A stretch of 64,000 nt of DNA from Caldilineales bacterium (GTDB lineage Bacteria; Chloroflexota; Anaerolineae; J102), in the NCBI GenBank assembly GCA_024102915.1, contig JAGFJG010000053.1:1-64000 (forward strand), in the 5' to 3' direction. The notes under the pieces were generated by a model, which searched no databases, had not been told where the DNA came from, and saw only the letters and a list, made by a program, of their open reading frames with translations. Positions within the stretch are counted from its first letter, which is position 1, and each line of letters starts with the position of its first letter. The translations under genes and the position numbers were made by a program. Of this stretch, positions 8,217-16,896 are shown piece by piece.

Positions 8217-8993
8217 TTACTCGTCAGCGAAGCTGAGTGTGCGATCAATCAGATCGTCCTCTTCGTCGTCCTCATACCATTGCTTCTTGCGGCGCTTGTT
8301 GTCTTTGCGATTACGCTTGTTCTGAGCCTGTTGAAGCGCGAACTCGAATGAAGTTGGAAGCTCCTCCTCTTCCTCCACCATCTCGTCCAGGTCTTCCTCA
8401 TCCGGCGCAGATGTCTCAGCGGCCTGTTCCTCGACAACTGGTTCGGGCATGACTGCACGCATCGAGAGGTCAATCTGACCCCGGCGTCGCCTCACGCCCT
8501 GCACCTCGGCGGTCACCTCTTCGCCGACCTTCACCATCTCGCTTGGGTGCGCCAGGTATCCATGTGACATCTCTTTGACATGAACCATCGCATCCTGGCC
8601 AATGCCGATATCCACGAAAATGCCGTAGCTTTCGATGCGAGTGACCTTACCGGTCACTACCTCGCCCGCTTGCAGGTCGCGAATAGTGGGTGTGCCTGGC
8701 GGGATCATGGTGAGGCTGATGCGATTCCTCTCTTTGTCCAACTCTTTGATCCAGGCCGTAACCTGATCGCCGATTGCCAACACATCGCTTGGTTTGTTAA
8801 TTCGTTGTTGCGCTATTTCAGAAACATGAACCAACCCATCAGTGCCAACGCCGATATCTATGAAAGCACCGAAATCGGCCAACCGCCTTACGCGGCCCTC
8901 CACTTCCTGGCCCACCGACAGCTTTCGCACGATTTTTTTGGGCGGTATCACCTTGATTGATTGTTTTTGAGCGCCTTTTTTGGCGTCCGACAC
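8217..8993 (-). CDS. Protein with two S1 RNA-binding domains
   Basis: 258 residues. Two S1 (OB-fold) domains occupy about residues 30-105 (GQEVEGRVRRLADFGAFIDI) and 110-185 (GEVVTGKVTRIESYGIFVDI), followed by an acidic stretch (about 195-220) and a basic/acidic C-terminal tail (NKRNRKDNKRRKKQ then DDEEDD). It resembles short S1-type proteins associated with ribosomes or RNA metabolism; the two domains are too few for full-length ribosomal protein S1. The GTG at 8993 is chosen because AAGGAG sits 7 bases upstream; the TTG at 8999 would be only one base from it. A terminator follows the gene. Confidence 0.88.
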   Translation of the reverse strand: MSDAKKGAQKQSIKVIPPKKIVRKLSVGQEVEGRVRRLADFGAFIDIGVGTDGLVHVSEIAQQRINKPSDVLAIGDQVTAWIKELDKERNRISLTMIPPGTPTIRDLQAGEVVTGKVTRIESYGIFVDIGIGQDAMVHVKEMSHGYLAHPSEMVKVGEEVTAEVQGVRRRRGQIDLSMRAVMPEPVVEEQAAETSAPDEEDLDEMVEEEEELPTSFEFALQQAQNKRNRKDNKRRKKQWYEDDEEDDLIDRTLSFADE

Positions 8994-9061
8994 GGTCAAA
9001 CTCCTTGTTCCTGTGAATCTTACAATCGTTAATCTTATATTTGTTATCGTGGACTGTCAAA

Positions 9062-9091
9062 CCCTGGCAGGCCTATTAATTGCGGCCAGGG
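9062..9091 (-). terminator. Possible terminator after pyrG
   Basis: CCCTGGC (minus strand, 9091-9085) pairs with GCCAGGG (9068-9062) and is followed by TTTGACAG. The 7-bp stem lies 12 bases beyond the pyrG stop; its T-tract is short. Confidence 0.45.
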
Positions 9092-9102
9092 TCTGGTCGA
9101 CG

Positions 9103-10755
9103 TCAGGCCTGGTTTTCCGGAACAGCCGGGATGGGTCTGGCGTCGCTATCGAGTTGCTGAGTGCGGGCGATCACCGCCTCCAGGAAACGCACGAAGAGGG
9201 GGTGAGGCTCATCAGGCCGGGACTTGAACTCGGGGTGGAACTGGCTGCCCAGCATGAAGGGATGATCGGCCAGTTCGGCGATCTCAACCAGGTGACCATC
9301 GGGGCTGATGCCGCTGAAGATCATCCCGGCTTCGCCCAGGCGGTCGCGATAGGCGTTGTTGAACTCCCAGCGATGCCGGTGTCTTTCCTGCACAAGGTCG
9401 GTTCCATAGGCGACTTGCGCCTGGGTGTCGGGCAATAAGCGGCAAGGGTACAATCCCAGACGCATGGTTCCGCCCATGTCCACAATATCGCGCTGGTCGG
9501 CCATGAGGTCGATCACGGGGAAACGGGTGGTGGGATTGAACTCTGTGCTGTTGGGTTCATCGCTGGCAAGCAAATGCCGGGTGAACTCGATGCACATCAC
9601 CTGCATGCCCAAACACAATCCCAGGTAGGGTGTCTTATTTTCGCGGGCATAACGGGCGGCCACGATCTTGCCCTCGACGCCGCGATAGCCGAATCCGCCC
9701 GGCACGACGATGCCATCGACCGACGCCAATTTATCCAGATTACGTCCCCGTTCCAACTCCTCCGAATTGATCCATTCGATATCGATATCATAGCCTAAGG
9801 CCACGCCGGCATGGAACAACGATTCGCGAACGCTCATGTACGCGTCCTGCAGCGCCACATACTTGCCAACGATGCCAACACGCAGGGCTGGCTTGGGCGT
9901 GTGGATGCGTTCCACCAGTTCTTGCCAGCGCTCAAGATGCGGCGGTTGGGCGCGCAATTGCAGGCGCTCGATCAGATAATCGCCCAGCCCGGCTTCTTCT
10001 AGAGTCAGGGGTACGTCGTAGATGCTTTCGGCGGTGACCAGCGGGATCACGGCTCGCGGCTCCACATCGCAAAACAGGGCGATCTTCTCGCGCACCTCGT
10101 CCTCCACTTCGACATCCGAACGACAACAAATCACATCCGGCTGGATGCCAATGCCGCGCAATTCGCGCACGCTGTGCTGGGTGGGCTTGGTCTTCAGTTC
10201 GCCCGTTGCGCCCAGGTGGGGCAGGAGCGTGAGGTGGATGTAAACTGTGTTCTCACGGCCCACATCTTTGCGCATCTGGCGAATGGCCTCCAGAAAAGGC
10301 AGTCCTTCGATGTCGCCGACGGTGCCGCCGACTTCGACCATGACCACTTCCGCCCCCGTCTCGCGTACGACCATGCCGATGCGTCGCTTGATCTCGTTGG
10401 TGACATGGGGGATGACCTGAATCGTCCCGCCCAGATAATCGCCGCGGCGCTCTTTGCCGATGACTTCCGCATAAATCTGACCGCTGGTGACATTGCTCGA
10501 GCGGGTGACGTTGACGCCAGTGAATCGTTCGTAATGGCCCAGATCGAGATCGGTTTCAGCGCCGTCGTCGGTAACAAAGACCTCACCGTGCTGATAGGGG
10601 CTCATCGTGCCGGGATCGACGTTGAGATAAGGATCCAACTTCTGCCCGGCCACGCTGATGCCACGACTGCGCAGAATACGGCCAATGGCGGCAGCGGTCA
10701 CTCCTTTGCCCAGGCCACTGACAACGCCGCCGGTGACGAAAATGTATTTGGTCAT
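9103..10755 (-). CDS. pyrG: CTP synthase
   Basis: 550 residues. It converts UTP, ATP and glutamine to CTP. The N-terminal synthetase domain begins [18 protein letters not shown] and includes [20 protein letters not shown]; the C-terminal class I glutamine amidotransferase domain has the nucleophile Cys in LGLCLGMQ and the His-x-Glu in [11 protein letters not shown]. The reading frame extends about 100 codons further upstream, but that part is not protein-like for the family, and the ATG at 10755 is preceded by GGAG 9 bases away. Upstream is a terminator-like leader hairpin. Confidence 0.98.
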   Translation of the reverse strand: MTKYIFVTGGVVSGLGKGVTAAAIGRILRSRGISVAGQKLDPYLNVDPGTMSPYQHGEVFVTDDGAETDLDLGHYERFTGVNVTRSSNVTSGQIYAEVIGKERRGDYLGGTIQVIPHVTNEIKRRIGMVVRETGAEVVMVEVGGTVGDIEGLPFLEAIRQMRKDVGRENTVYIHLTLLPHLGATGELKTKPTQHSVRELRGIGIQPDVICCRSDVEVEDEVREKIALFCDVEPRAVIPLVTAESIYDVPLTLEEAGLGDYLIERLQLRAQPPHLERWQELVERIHTPKPALRVGIVGKYVALQDAYMSVRESLFHAGVALGYDIDIEWINSEELERGRNLDKLASVDGIVVPGGFGYRGVEGKIVAARYARENKTPYLGLCLGMQVMCIEFTRHLLASDEPNSTEFNPTTRFPVIDLMADQRDIVDMGGTMRLGLYPCRLLPDTQAQVAYGTDLVQERHRHRWEFNNAYRDRLGEAGMIFSGISPDGHLVEIAELADHPFMLGSQFHPEFKSRPDEPHPLFVRFLEAVIARTQQLDSDARPIPAVPENQA

Positions 10756-10766
10756 GGTGTTGCGCT

Positions 10767-10806
10767 CCAAACAAAAGAAGAGACACGGAGATGGCTCTCC
10801 GTGTCT
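10767..10806 (-). promoter_or_regulatory. pyrG leader hairpin, candidate transcription attenuator
   Basis: A perfect 11-bp inverted repeat (AGACACGGAGA / TCTCCGTGTCT, 10781-10791 and 10796-10806) with a 4-base loop is followed on the minus strand by TCTTTTGTTT and then the pyrG ribosome binding site. No gene reads into it from upstream, since the neighbour is divergent, so it sits in the pyrG leader. Terminator hairpins in pyrG leaders control expression by CTP level in Firmicutes; that this one does is inference. Confidence 0.5.
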
Positions 10807-11024
10807 GGGATAGCTTGATGATGTAAATGTGGCGAGGTGGGCCGGGTCAGGATGGTGTGTGGGTGCACCGGTTCGTCTCGGTCTAAAAAAGCTGGGTGAT
10901 AATAGCACGGGGTTTGTGTGGGTGTCAATGGCGGATTTTGCGACGCGTGCGGTAAAAAGTCTTGCATGCGGCGAATGTGTGGAGCCTCCCGCAATCACAA
11001 CAGCGACGAAAGTGGACAAAAAAT

Positions 11025-11076
11025 GTCGATAGGACGAAGCGGAAATCGTCTGCCTTCGTCTCATCGTCCTATCGTC
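11025..11076. repeat. Inverted repeat resembling the core of the TIR element family
   Basis: GTCGATAGGACGA (11025-11037) and TCGTCCTATCGTC (11064-11076) form a 13-bp inverted repeat with one mismatch. The GACGAT/ATCGTC-rich content resembles the interior of the elements at 12575, 20858, 23146 and 53320, but no terminal repeats are present here. It could be a decayed copy. Confidence 0.4.
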
Positions 11077-11136
11077 TTGACATCATCGAACCTTTTGCGG
11101 GTATTGATGAAAAAGCCTGAACCACGCCCCGACACA

Positions 11137-11166
11137 TTGCTCCTCCCCGACTTCCTCCTCTATACT
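11137..11166 (+). promoter_or_regulatory. Candidate promoter of the RsmF-like gene
   Basis: TTGCTC (11137-11142) and TATACT (11161-11166) are 18 bases apart. A transcript would begin near 11173, which favours the start codons at 11189 or 11195 over the upstream ATG at 11171. Confidence 0.4.
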
Positions 11167-11170
11167 CTCA

Positions 11171-12577
11171 ATGCCCCTGCCCCCCTTGATGCACATGTTG
11201 CCTGAACGTTTCGAGATTCGCATGCGCACTTTGCTCGGTGACGAGGCCGACGCCTTTTTCGCCGCCCTGGCTGAATCGCCGCGCGTTGGTTTGCGCGTGA
11301 ATTTATTGAAGGTTCGGGCTGAGGATTTTGCGGGATTGACAGGATGGCCGTTTGAGCCGGTTCCCTGGTGCGACGAGGGGTACGTCATCCCCGGCGCGGA
11401 CGAAGCCCGACCTGGCCGCCACCCCTACCATGCCGCTGGTCTCTATTATCTCCAGGACCCCAGCGCCATGGCCGCCGCCGTTTTGCTCGATCCCCAGCCG
11501 GGCGAATTGGCGCTCGATCTGGCCGCAGCGCCCGGCGGCAAAGCCACGCACATCGCCAGCCGCATGCGCGGACGAGGATTGCTGGTCGCCAACGATGTTG
11601 TGCGCAACCGCACCGCCGCTTTGGTCGAAAACTTCGAGCGCAGCGGCATTGCCAATGCTCTGGTGATGAGCAGTCAACCAGCCGATCTGGCGGCGCAGTG
11701 GCCGGGGCAGTTCGACCGGGTATTGGTGGATGCGCCCTGTTCGGGCGAGGGCATGTTTCGCAAAGCGGAAGCAGCCCGTCAGGAATGGAACGAAGCGCAT
11801 GTGCAGGGATGCGCCACTCGCCAGAGCGCTATCCTGGACGACGCTGCGGTTTTGGTGCGACCGGGCGGGCGGATGGTTTATGCTACCTGCACCTTTGCGC
11901 CGGAAGAGAATGAAGCGGTGATCGCCGCCTTTCTGCGTCAACACCCCGATTTCGCGCTACGCCAGCCGCCCTCATTCCCCGGCTTTGATCCTGGCCGGCC
12001 CGACTGGATCAGTCCCGATCTGGCGCGTGGTCTGCCCCTGGAACGATGCGTACGCATCTGGCCGCACCGCAGTGTGGGCGAGGGACACTTCTTCGCTGTG
12101 CTCGATCGCCAGGGTGATCAGGAAGCGCCGGATCCCGATGTTGGCCGGGGAAGGTTGCCCAGGGATGCGACCGCTCTGTTTGAGACATTCTGGCATGAGA
12201 CGCTGGCCCTGGATTTGCCGGAATATGGCTGGCAACAATACGGCGAGTGGTTGCACTGGCTGCCGGTGGACCCGGAATGGTGGGGGACTCAGCGACCGCT
12301 GCGGGCCGGGCTGCGCGTGGGGAAGCTGGCGAAAGGCCGGTTCGAGCCGCACCATGCCCTGGCGCTGTGGCTGCAACCCGACAAGGTTCTGCAGTGGCTC
12401 GACCTGCGCTCCGATTCGGCGGAGCTGGCCGCCTATCTGCGCGGCGAGACGTTGCTGTCGTCCGGGCCGGACGGCTGGACGCTGACGACGGTCGATGGAT
12501 TCTCGTTGGGGTGGGGCAAGCGGGTGCAGGGCGTGGTAAAGAATCATTACCCGCGAGGATTGCGACAACATCGCTAA
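11171..12577 (+). CDS. RsmF/NOL1-NOP2-Sun family RNA m5C methyltransferase
   Basis: Up to 468 residues. It transfers a methyl group from SAM to cytosine C5, most likely in 16S rRNA. The SAM site is LDLAAAPGGKATHIA; the catalytic motifs are DAPCSGEGMFRK (proline-cysteine motif IV) and VYATCTFAPEENE (the nucleophilic TC motif VI). The C-terminal PUA-like extension (about 330-460) matches the RsmF/YebU subgroup. The start is uncertain: ATGs at 11171, 11189 and 11195 are in frame, and the predicted promoter favours the later ones. The TAA stop (12575-12577) lies inside the left end of a TIR element, so the last codons may have been changed by its insertion. Confidence 0.92.
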   Translation: MPLPPLMHMLPERFEIRMRTLLGDEADAFFAALAESPRVGLRVNLLKVRAEDFAGLTGWPFEPVPWCDEGYVIPGADEARPGRHPYHAAGLYYLQDPSAMAAAVLLDPQPGELALDLAAAPGGKATHIASRMRGRGLLVANDVVRNRTAALVENFERSGIANALVMSSQPADLAAQWPGQFDRVLVDAPCSGEGMFRKAEAARQEWNEAHVQGCATRQSAILDDAAVLVRPGGRMVYATCTFAPEENEAVIAAFLRQHPDFALRQPPSFPGFDPGRPDWISPDLARGLPLERCVRIWPHRSVGEGHFFAVLDRQGDQEAPDPDVGRGRLPRDATALFETFWHETLALDLPEYGWQQYGEWLHWLPVDPEWWGTQRPLRAGLRVGKLAKGRFEPHHALALWLQPDKVLQWLDLRSDSAELAAYLRGETLLSSGPDGWTLTTVDGFSLGWGKRVQGVVKNHYPRGLRQHR

Positions 12578-12736
12578 ACTGACGTCAGTTTGAGATCGCT
12601 ACTTTTGACCAACCGTTGACGATAGACCATTGACGATGGACGATAGCGGAAGCATTAACACAAGGTGTTCAATCGTCTATTGTCTGTCGTCCATCGTCGA
12701 GTAAAAAACGACTGTTCTCGTTGTGACCTCAGGTTA
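12575..12736 (+). mobile_element. MITE-like element with terminal inverted repeats, copy A
   Basis: A 162-bp intergenic element. The left end TAAACTGACGTCAG and the right end (reverse complement TAACCTGAGGTCAC) are imperfect terminal inverted repeats that both begin with TA. The interior is rich in GACGATGG on the left and CCATCGTC on the right, so the whole folds into a long hairpin. It shares the ends and the CCATCGTCGAGT / TTCTCGTTGTGAC blocks with copies at 20858, 23146 and 53320. No coding capacity is seen. Its left TA is part of the stop codon of the preceding gene. Confidence 0.7.
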
Positions 12737-12745
12737 GTCGGAGGA

Positions 12746-12782
12746 AAACACAACGCCCGACGATTCGCCGGGCGTTGTGTTT
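12746..12782 (-). terminator. Terminator of the PspC gene
   Basis: A perfect 14-bp stem (AAACACAACGCCCG / CGGGCGTTGTGTTT) with a 9-base loop, 20 bases after the PspC-gene stop. On the minus strand the right arm runs into TTTTCC. It could also work on the plus strand. Confidence 0.75.
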
Positions 12783-12801
12783 GAGTTGAGAGAGGAACGT
12801 A

Positions 12802-13605
12802 TTAGCTGATTGGGTCGAGGACCTCGGCGTCGACGACTTCCACCGCCGTCGCCATCTCCTCTTCCGGCATGATCAGGGCCATGATGACGTAGAGGATGAC
12901 GCCAGTTCCCATGCTGCCGATGCTGAACAGGGCGTAGAGGATGCGAACGATGGCCGGATCGATCTTCAGCCAGCGAGCGATGCCGCCACAAACGCCGAGC
13001 AACATGCGGTCATCACGGCTGCGCTTCAGCGGTACGCGCTGGCGGGCGTCGTTCAGACCCTGCTTGACCGACTCGCCATCCGGTACACGCTCTTTGACGT
13101 CTTTCCCGAAGGAGAGATTGCCGCGCACGCTGCGCAGGATGAACAGGCCGGCGACGATGAGGACGGCGGGCCAGAAGAGCACGCTAAACGCGGTGCCGAA
13201 AACATCCATCAGTCCGCCCAGGATGCCGGTGTTGGCCAGCAGCCACAGCACGCCCAGACCGATCAGCACCCAGGCCAGCAATGCGACGCTGTTGTTGCTG
13301 AGCTTGATGGCGGGCGCTTCCGTCTCGCCCTGTTGCTGCGTCCCTTCCGGCAACAGAATCCACAGGATCCCGTAGCCCAGGATGGCGATGCCGCCCGTGA
13401 AGATGGTGAGCAAGACCATGGCCAGGCGCAGCAAAACCGGATCGATGTTGAAGTATTCACCCAGGCCGCCGCACACGCCGCCCAGCCGTTTATCGGCCGG
13501 ATGCCGATAGAGCTTGCGATAGCTGCTTGCCGTCGACTGGCCGTTGCCTGGGGATTGCGTTTCCATAATAGATTCGTTGGGATTGACTCGTTGTTCAGTA
13601 GCCAT
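12802..13605 (-). CDS. Membrane protein with two PspC domains
   Basis: 267 residues. An N-terminal PspC domain (KRLGGVCGGLGEYFNIDP, about residues 40-95) and a C-terminal one (RMLLGVCGGIARWLKIDP, about 205-255) flank a hydrophobic middle with two or three further membrane segments (LLAWVLIGLGVLWLLA, FWPAVLIVAGLFILR). PspC proteins sense or respond to membrane stress; the duplicated layout is seen in Gram-positive and Chloroflexota proteins. The ATG at 13605 is chosen because GGAGGT is 6 bases upstream; an ATG at 13620 would precede that site. It is monocistronic and followed by a strong terminator. Confidence 0.88.
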   Translation of the reverse strand: MATEQRVNPNESIMETQSPGNGQSTASSYRKLYRHPADKRLGGVCGGLGEYFNIDPVLLRLAMVLLTIFTGGIAILGYGILWILLPEGTQQQGETEAPAIKLSNNSVALLAWVLIGLGVLWLLANTGILGGLMDVFGTAFSVLFWPAVLIVAGLFILRSVRGNLSFGKDVKERVPDGESVKQGLNDARQRVPLKRSRDDRMLLGVCGGIARWLKIDPAIVRILYALFSIGSMGTGVILYVIMALIMPEEEMATAVEVVDAEVLDPIS

Positions 13606-13703
13606 TGGACCTCCTTCCACGGCGAAAATGAATTGCCGAGAATCAACTTGGTTAATTGAAACTCTGTACGTCGAGGAGGTGGTTCGGGTCGCGGGGTGAG
13701 CAA

Positions 13704-14879
13704 TCAGCCCACGATGCTGTATTCATATTGCCCGCGCACGGGCTGGCCCAGGGCGAAACGGTCGAGCCGGAACATGGCCGGGTCGAAGGTCGGATGGTCG
13801 GGTTTGGTAATCAGATCGGCCATCATCAGGCCCACCGCCGGGCCAAGTTTGAAGCCATGACCGCTGAACCCGGAGCATTGGTAGAATCCGCTGCCCGTCG
13901 GGGCTTGATCGACAATAGGGTGCCAGTCTGGGGTAATCGCATACAGGGAAGCGTAACCGCCCGTGCTCTGCGCCTGTTCCATCGCCGGATACCGGCCCAC
14001 CAATCGCTCGCCCGTGTCCAGGATGAAGGCCGGGTCCGCCTGTTCGTTGAAGGCGTCGGGATCCACCACGGCGTCGGCTTCGGATGGGTCGATCAATCCG
14101 GCCAGAGTAAGGCCGCCGGTTTCGGGCCGGAAGTAGATGGCGTGGATAAAATCGCCCACCACCGGGTGGGGTTTTTCGTGACCGGGCGGGCGACGAAAGA
14201 AAGCCACCTGCACCCGGCACGATGCGATTGGCGCTTCAACCCCTGCCAAGCGCGCCACCTGCGCCCCCCAAGCCCCCGTGGCGTTGACGACGACAGGCGC
14301 ATCGAAGGCCCCCGCGGCTGAATCCACCCCGATTACTTTGCCGCTTTGGAAGCGAAGACCGGTTACCGCCGTATTCAGGAAGAAAGTCGCCCCGGCCTGT
14401 CGTGCCGCTGCTGCATAGGCTGTCACGGTCAGATAGGGATCAGCATAGCCGCTGTCGGGTTCGTATGCCGCCGCCACCAGATCGGCGGTCGCCATTTGCG
14501 GCACTATTTCACGCAGCGCTTCCGCCGACAGCATTTCGGTGCGGATGCCCAACCGTTGCTGCATGGCGATATTGGCTTCCAGACCCGCCCGATCCTTGGC
14601 GGCGACCAGGACGAGAAATCCGGTCTTGGTGAAGCCGCACTCATCGCCCACCCGCTCGGCGAAATTCTGAAAGACGCCCAGGCTGTACAGGGCCATGCGT
14701 GCCGTCAGTTCATTCGAATAGTGCTGGCGAATGATGGCCGACGACTTCCCGGTTCCGCCTGAGCCGACCTGGCCTTTCTCCAACACGACGACGTGCAGCC
14801 CGCGCCGCGAAAGTTCCAGCGCAGTGGCGCAGCCCATGATGCCGGCGCCGATGATGATGGCATCGAAGTTTCGTGACAT
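13704..14879 (-). CDS. FAD-dependent amino acid oxidase-type oxidoreductase (DAO family)
   Basis: 391 residues. The N-terminal dinucleotide fold IIIGAGIMGCATALELSRRG binds the FAD ADP moiety. The DAO fold continues with GGTGKSSAIIRQHYSNE (typical of sarcosine-oxidase beta-subunit/glycine-oxidase relatives), VVNATGAWGAQVARLAG and the C-terminal CSGFSGHGFKLGPAVG flavin-contact motif. The substrate is probably a secondary or N-methylated amine such as sarcosine or dimethylglycine, but this cannot be fixed from sequence. The ATG at 14879 has GAGGA 9 bases upstream. No pathway neighbours are seen. Confidence 0.88.
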   Translation of the reverse strand: MSRNFDAIIIGAGIMGCATALELSRRGLHVVVLEKGQVGSGGTGKSSAIIRQHYSNELTARMALYSLGVFQNFAERVGDECGFTKTGFLVLVAAKDRAGLEANIAMQQRLGIRTEMLSAEALREIVPQMATADLVAAAYEPDSGYADPYLTVTAYAAAARQAGATFFLNTAVTGLRFQSGKVIGVDSAAGAFDAPVVVNATGAWGAQVARLAGVEAPIASCRVQVAFFRRPPGHEKPHPVVGDFIHAIYFRPETGGLTLAGLIDPSEADAVVDPDAFNEQADPAFILDTGERLVGRYPAMEQAQSTGGYASLYAITPDWHPIVDQAPTGSGFYQCSGFSGHGFKLGPAVGLMMADLITKPDHPTFDPAMFRLDRFALGQPVRGQYEYSIVG

Positions 14880-15086
14880 GGCGATTTTCCTCTGCTGCAG
14901 TGGTATTGAATAGGCCGAAAATGCCCCGCCATTTTACAGCGATATGTGCACCAGCGCCATGTATCAGACTTGCCCAAATTTATCACAATTCCTCTGTGCC
15001 ATGACGACTGGGGCGAGATGTGCTAGACTCTGAGCGTAGTCTCGATGACCCGTTAATGGGACTGGCTTTTGAAGGAGCAGACCATC

Positions 15087-15542
15087 ATGTCGATTTTACA
15101 CGGCGTTGTTCAGCGCCGATTCGCCCTGGTTTTTAGCGCACTGCTGTTGGCGCTGATTTCTCTGGCGGCATGCAATCCCGACAACCCTCTGGCCGATACG
15201 AATTGGCGCGCCACGTACATCCTGAACGCGCAAGATGAATTGGTCCCCGTTGTCAGTGGCGGCAATGATGTGACCTTGAATTTCGACCGGCGTCGAGTCG
15301 GCGGGCTGGATGGCTCTTCCGGCTGCAATACCTACTTTTCGGATTACACGGTGAAGGGGGCAGCTTTCGACGCCGGGGCGATTGCCGTGACCGAAATGGC
15401 ATGCACGGATGACGCCGTAATGGCGTTGGAGAGAGATTATCTGAGCAGGCTGGACGCGGCGAATTCGTACCAGTTGAAAGGCGAAGGCGAACTAATCCTT
15501 CTGGTCGATGGGGCGACGGCGCTCGTCTTTGCGCCGCGCTGA
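15087..15542 (+). CDS. META-domain lipoprotein
   Basis: 151 residues. The lipoprotein signal peptide ends in LISLAAC (Cys about residue 29). A META/HslJ-like domain follows: LADTNWRATY, VTLNFDRRRVGGLDGSSGCNTYFSDY, and the typical IAVTEMACTDDAVMALERDYL. META domains occur in HslJ and in secreted protease inhibitors; the exact role is unknown. AAGGAG lies 9 bases before the ATG at 15087, which is preferred over the in-frame TTG at 15069. It is a single gene, diverging from the FAD oxidoreductase. Confidence 0.85.
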   Translation: MSILHGVVQRRFALVFSALLLALISLAACNPDNPLADTNWRATYILNAQDELVPVVSGGNDVTLNFDRRRVGGLDGSSGCNTYFSDYTVKGAAFDAGAIAVTEMACTDDAVMALERDYLSRLDAANSYQLKGEGELILLVDGATALVFAPR

Positions 15543-15555
15543 TCACCGCCTCATA

Positions 15556-16830
15556 TTAGAAACTTCGCCCGACCTCAGGCGAACGTACAGGCATCTCTGA
15601 AACGGCGCGATGTTCCGCGGCGTCTGGTTGTTGAGTCTGATGTTTGGCGATGAAGTCGCCGTAGAAACGCGCAGCAGGCGACGCCGAGATGCCGTGCAAA
15701 AAGATGCTGAACAGGATCGTGACCATGGCGACATCGAAGATGAGGTTCACCCCATGCAGTTCCTCGGTTTCGATCACCGTAAAAATGTAGAGGATGGATG
15801 CCAGGCCGCGCGGGCCAAACCAGCCAATAAACAGAGTTGTGATCGGGTGTACTTTGGCGCCGATCAAACTGATGGCGACCGGGAGTATGCGGATCAGAGT
15901 GAGACTAAGGATAGCGTACAGGATCACTTTGCCGTTCATCCCATCGGCGACATTCGGGAGCAGGATAGCGCCATATAAGACAAAAGTGAGCAGGGTGAGC
16001 AACGAGACCTCCACTTCGACGTGTTCGTTCACATCTTCCTCGGCGTCTCGCATCATATCGCCCATGACCATGCCCACCACAAAAGCCGCTATGAATCCAT
16101 TGCCGCCGACCAGCTCAGCGACAGCATAGGTCAGCAATATGATGGCGATGCCGCCCAGTTTGCGAAAACCTTGTAGCATCCAGCCGCTCCGAAGTCCCCA
16201 AAGCAGGAAGCGGCTGCCCAGCCAGCCCATGACAATGCCGACCAGGACGGCTATACCGATATCGATCAGCGCCCCGACGACAAATAAGTTCACACTCTGG
16301 TTTTCTTCAGCGCCGACGGCCAGCGAAAGCGCCAGAATCAGGAAGGGCATGGCGATGCCATCGTTGAGGCCGCTTTCGATATTGAGAGTCTGGCGGATGC
16401 GCACGGGCACGCGGGGGTTTGTAACAACAGGCTGTCCCAGACCGGCATCGGTGGGGGCGAGCAAGATGGCCAGGACTACTGCACCCCAAAGACCGAGTTC
16501 GCCGAATATAACGTAGGCAAGCAATGTCCCTAGCAACATCGTCAACGGCAGGCCAATGCCGAGAAGACGTTGGGGCAGAGTATGGTCTCGTATGAGCATG
16601 CGGACGTTGATGCGAGCGGCGTCGGAGGCCAGGAGGAGGACCAGGGTCAGTTCGGTGATGATGCGAATGATTTCGCTGTTCAAATCCATGGTGACAAAAC
16701 CCAATCCCCATTCGCCGATCAGCAAGCCTAAAACTGTATAGACCATCGCCAGGGAAATAATGGTACCCTGAATGCGGCGCGATACAGCCCCAGCCACCAG
16801 GATGCTCAAGAGGATTGAGATAAAGCCCAT
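15556..16830 (-). CDS. CPA1-type Na+/H+ (cation/proton) antiporter
   Basis: 424 residues with about 11-12 hydrophobic helices. Typical motifs of the sodium/hydrogen exchanger fold are LAPTDAGLGQPVV (unwound helix), NIESGLNDGIAMPF (the ion-binding Asp of the ND-type site) and IGWFGPRGLASILY. The start is the ATG at 16830, with GAGG 5 bases upstream; an earlier in-frame ATG (16848) lies before that site. It sits 67 bases downstream of the AI-2E-family gene on the same strand and is likely co-transcribed. Role: pH or sodium homeostasis. Confidence 0.92.
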   Translation of the reverse strand: MGFISILLSILVAGAVSRRIQGTIISLAMVYTVLGLLIGEWGLGFVTMDLNSEIIRIITELTLVLLLASDAARINVRMLIRDHTLPQRLLGIGLPLTMLLGTLLAYVIFGELGLWGAVVLAILLAPTDAGLGQPVVTNPRVPVRIRQTLNIESGLNDGIAMPFLILALSLAVGAEENQSVNLFVVGALIDIGIAVLVGIVMGWLGSRFLLWGLRSGWMLQGFRKLGGIAIILLTYAVAELVGGNGFIAAFVVGMVMGDMMRDAEEDVNEHVEVEVSLLTLLTFVLYGAILLPNVADGMNGKVILYAILSLTLIRILPVAISLIGAKVHPITTLFIGWFGPRGLASILYIFTVIETEELHGVNLIFDVAMVTILFSIFLHGISASPAARFYGDFIAKHQTQQPDAAEHRAVSEMPVRSPEVGRSF

Positions 16831-16896
16831 GTTGACCTCGCCTTTCAATTGTCACTACCGATTTTCAGGTTGAAGCATGAAACGAGCCGGTTTAAG

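Noticed and set aside
10756-11064. 100-codon N-terminal extension of the pyrG frame
   Set aside because: It crosses the leader hairpin, is not conserved in CTP synthases, and a good ribosome binding site precedes the ATG at 10755.
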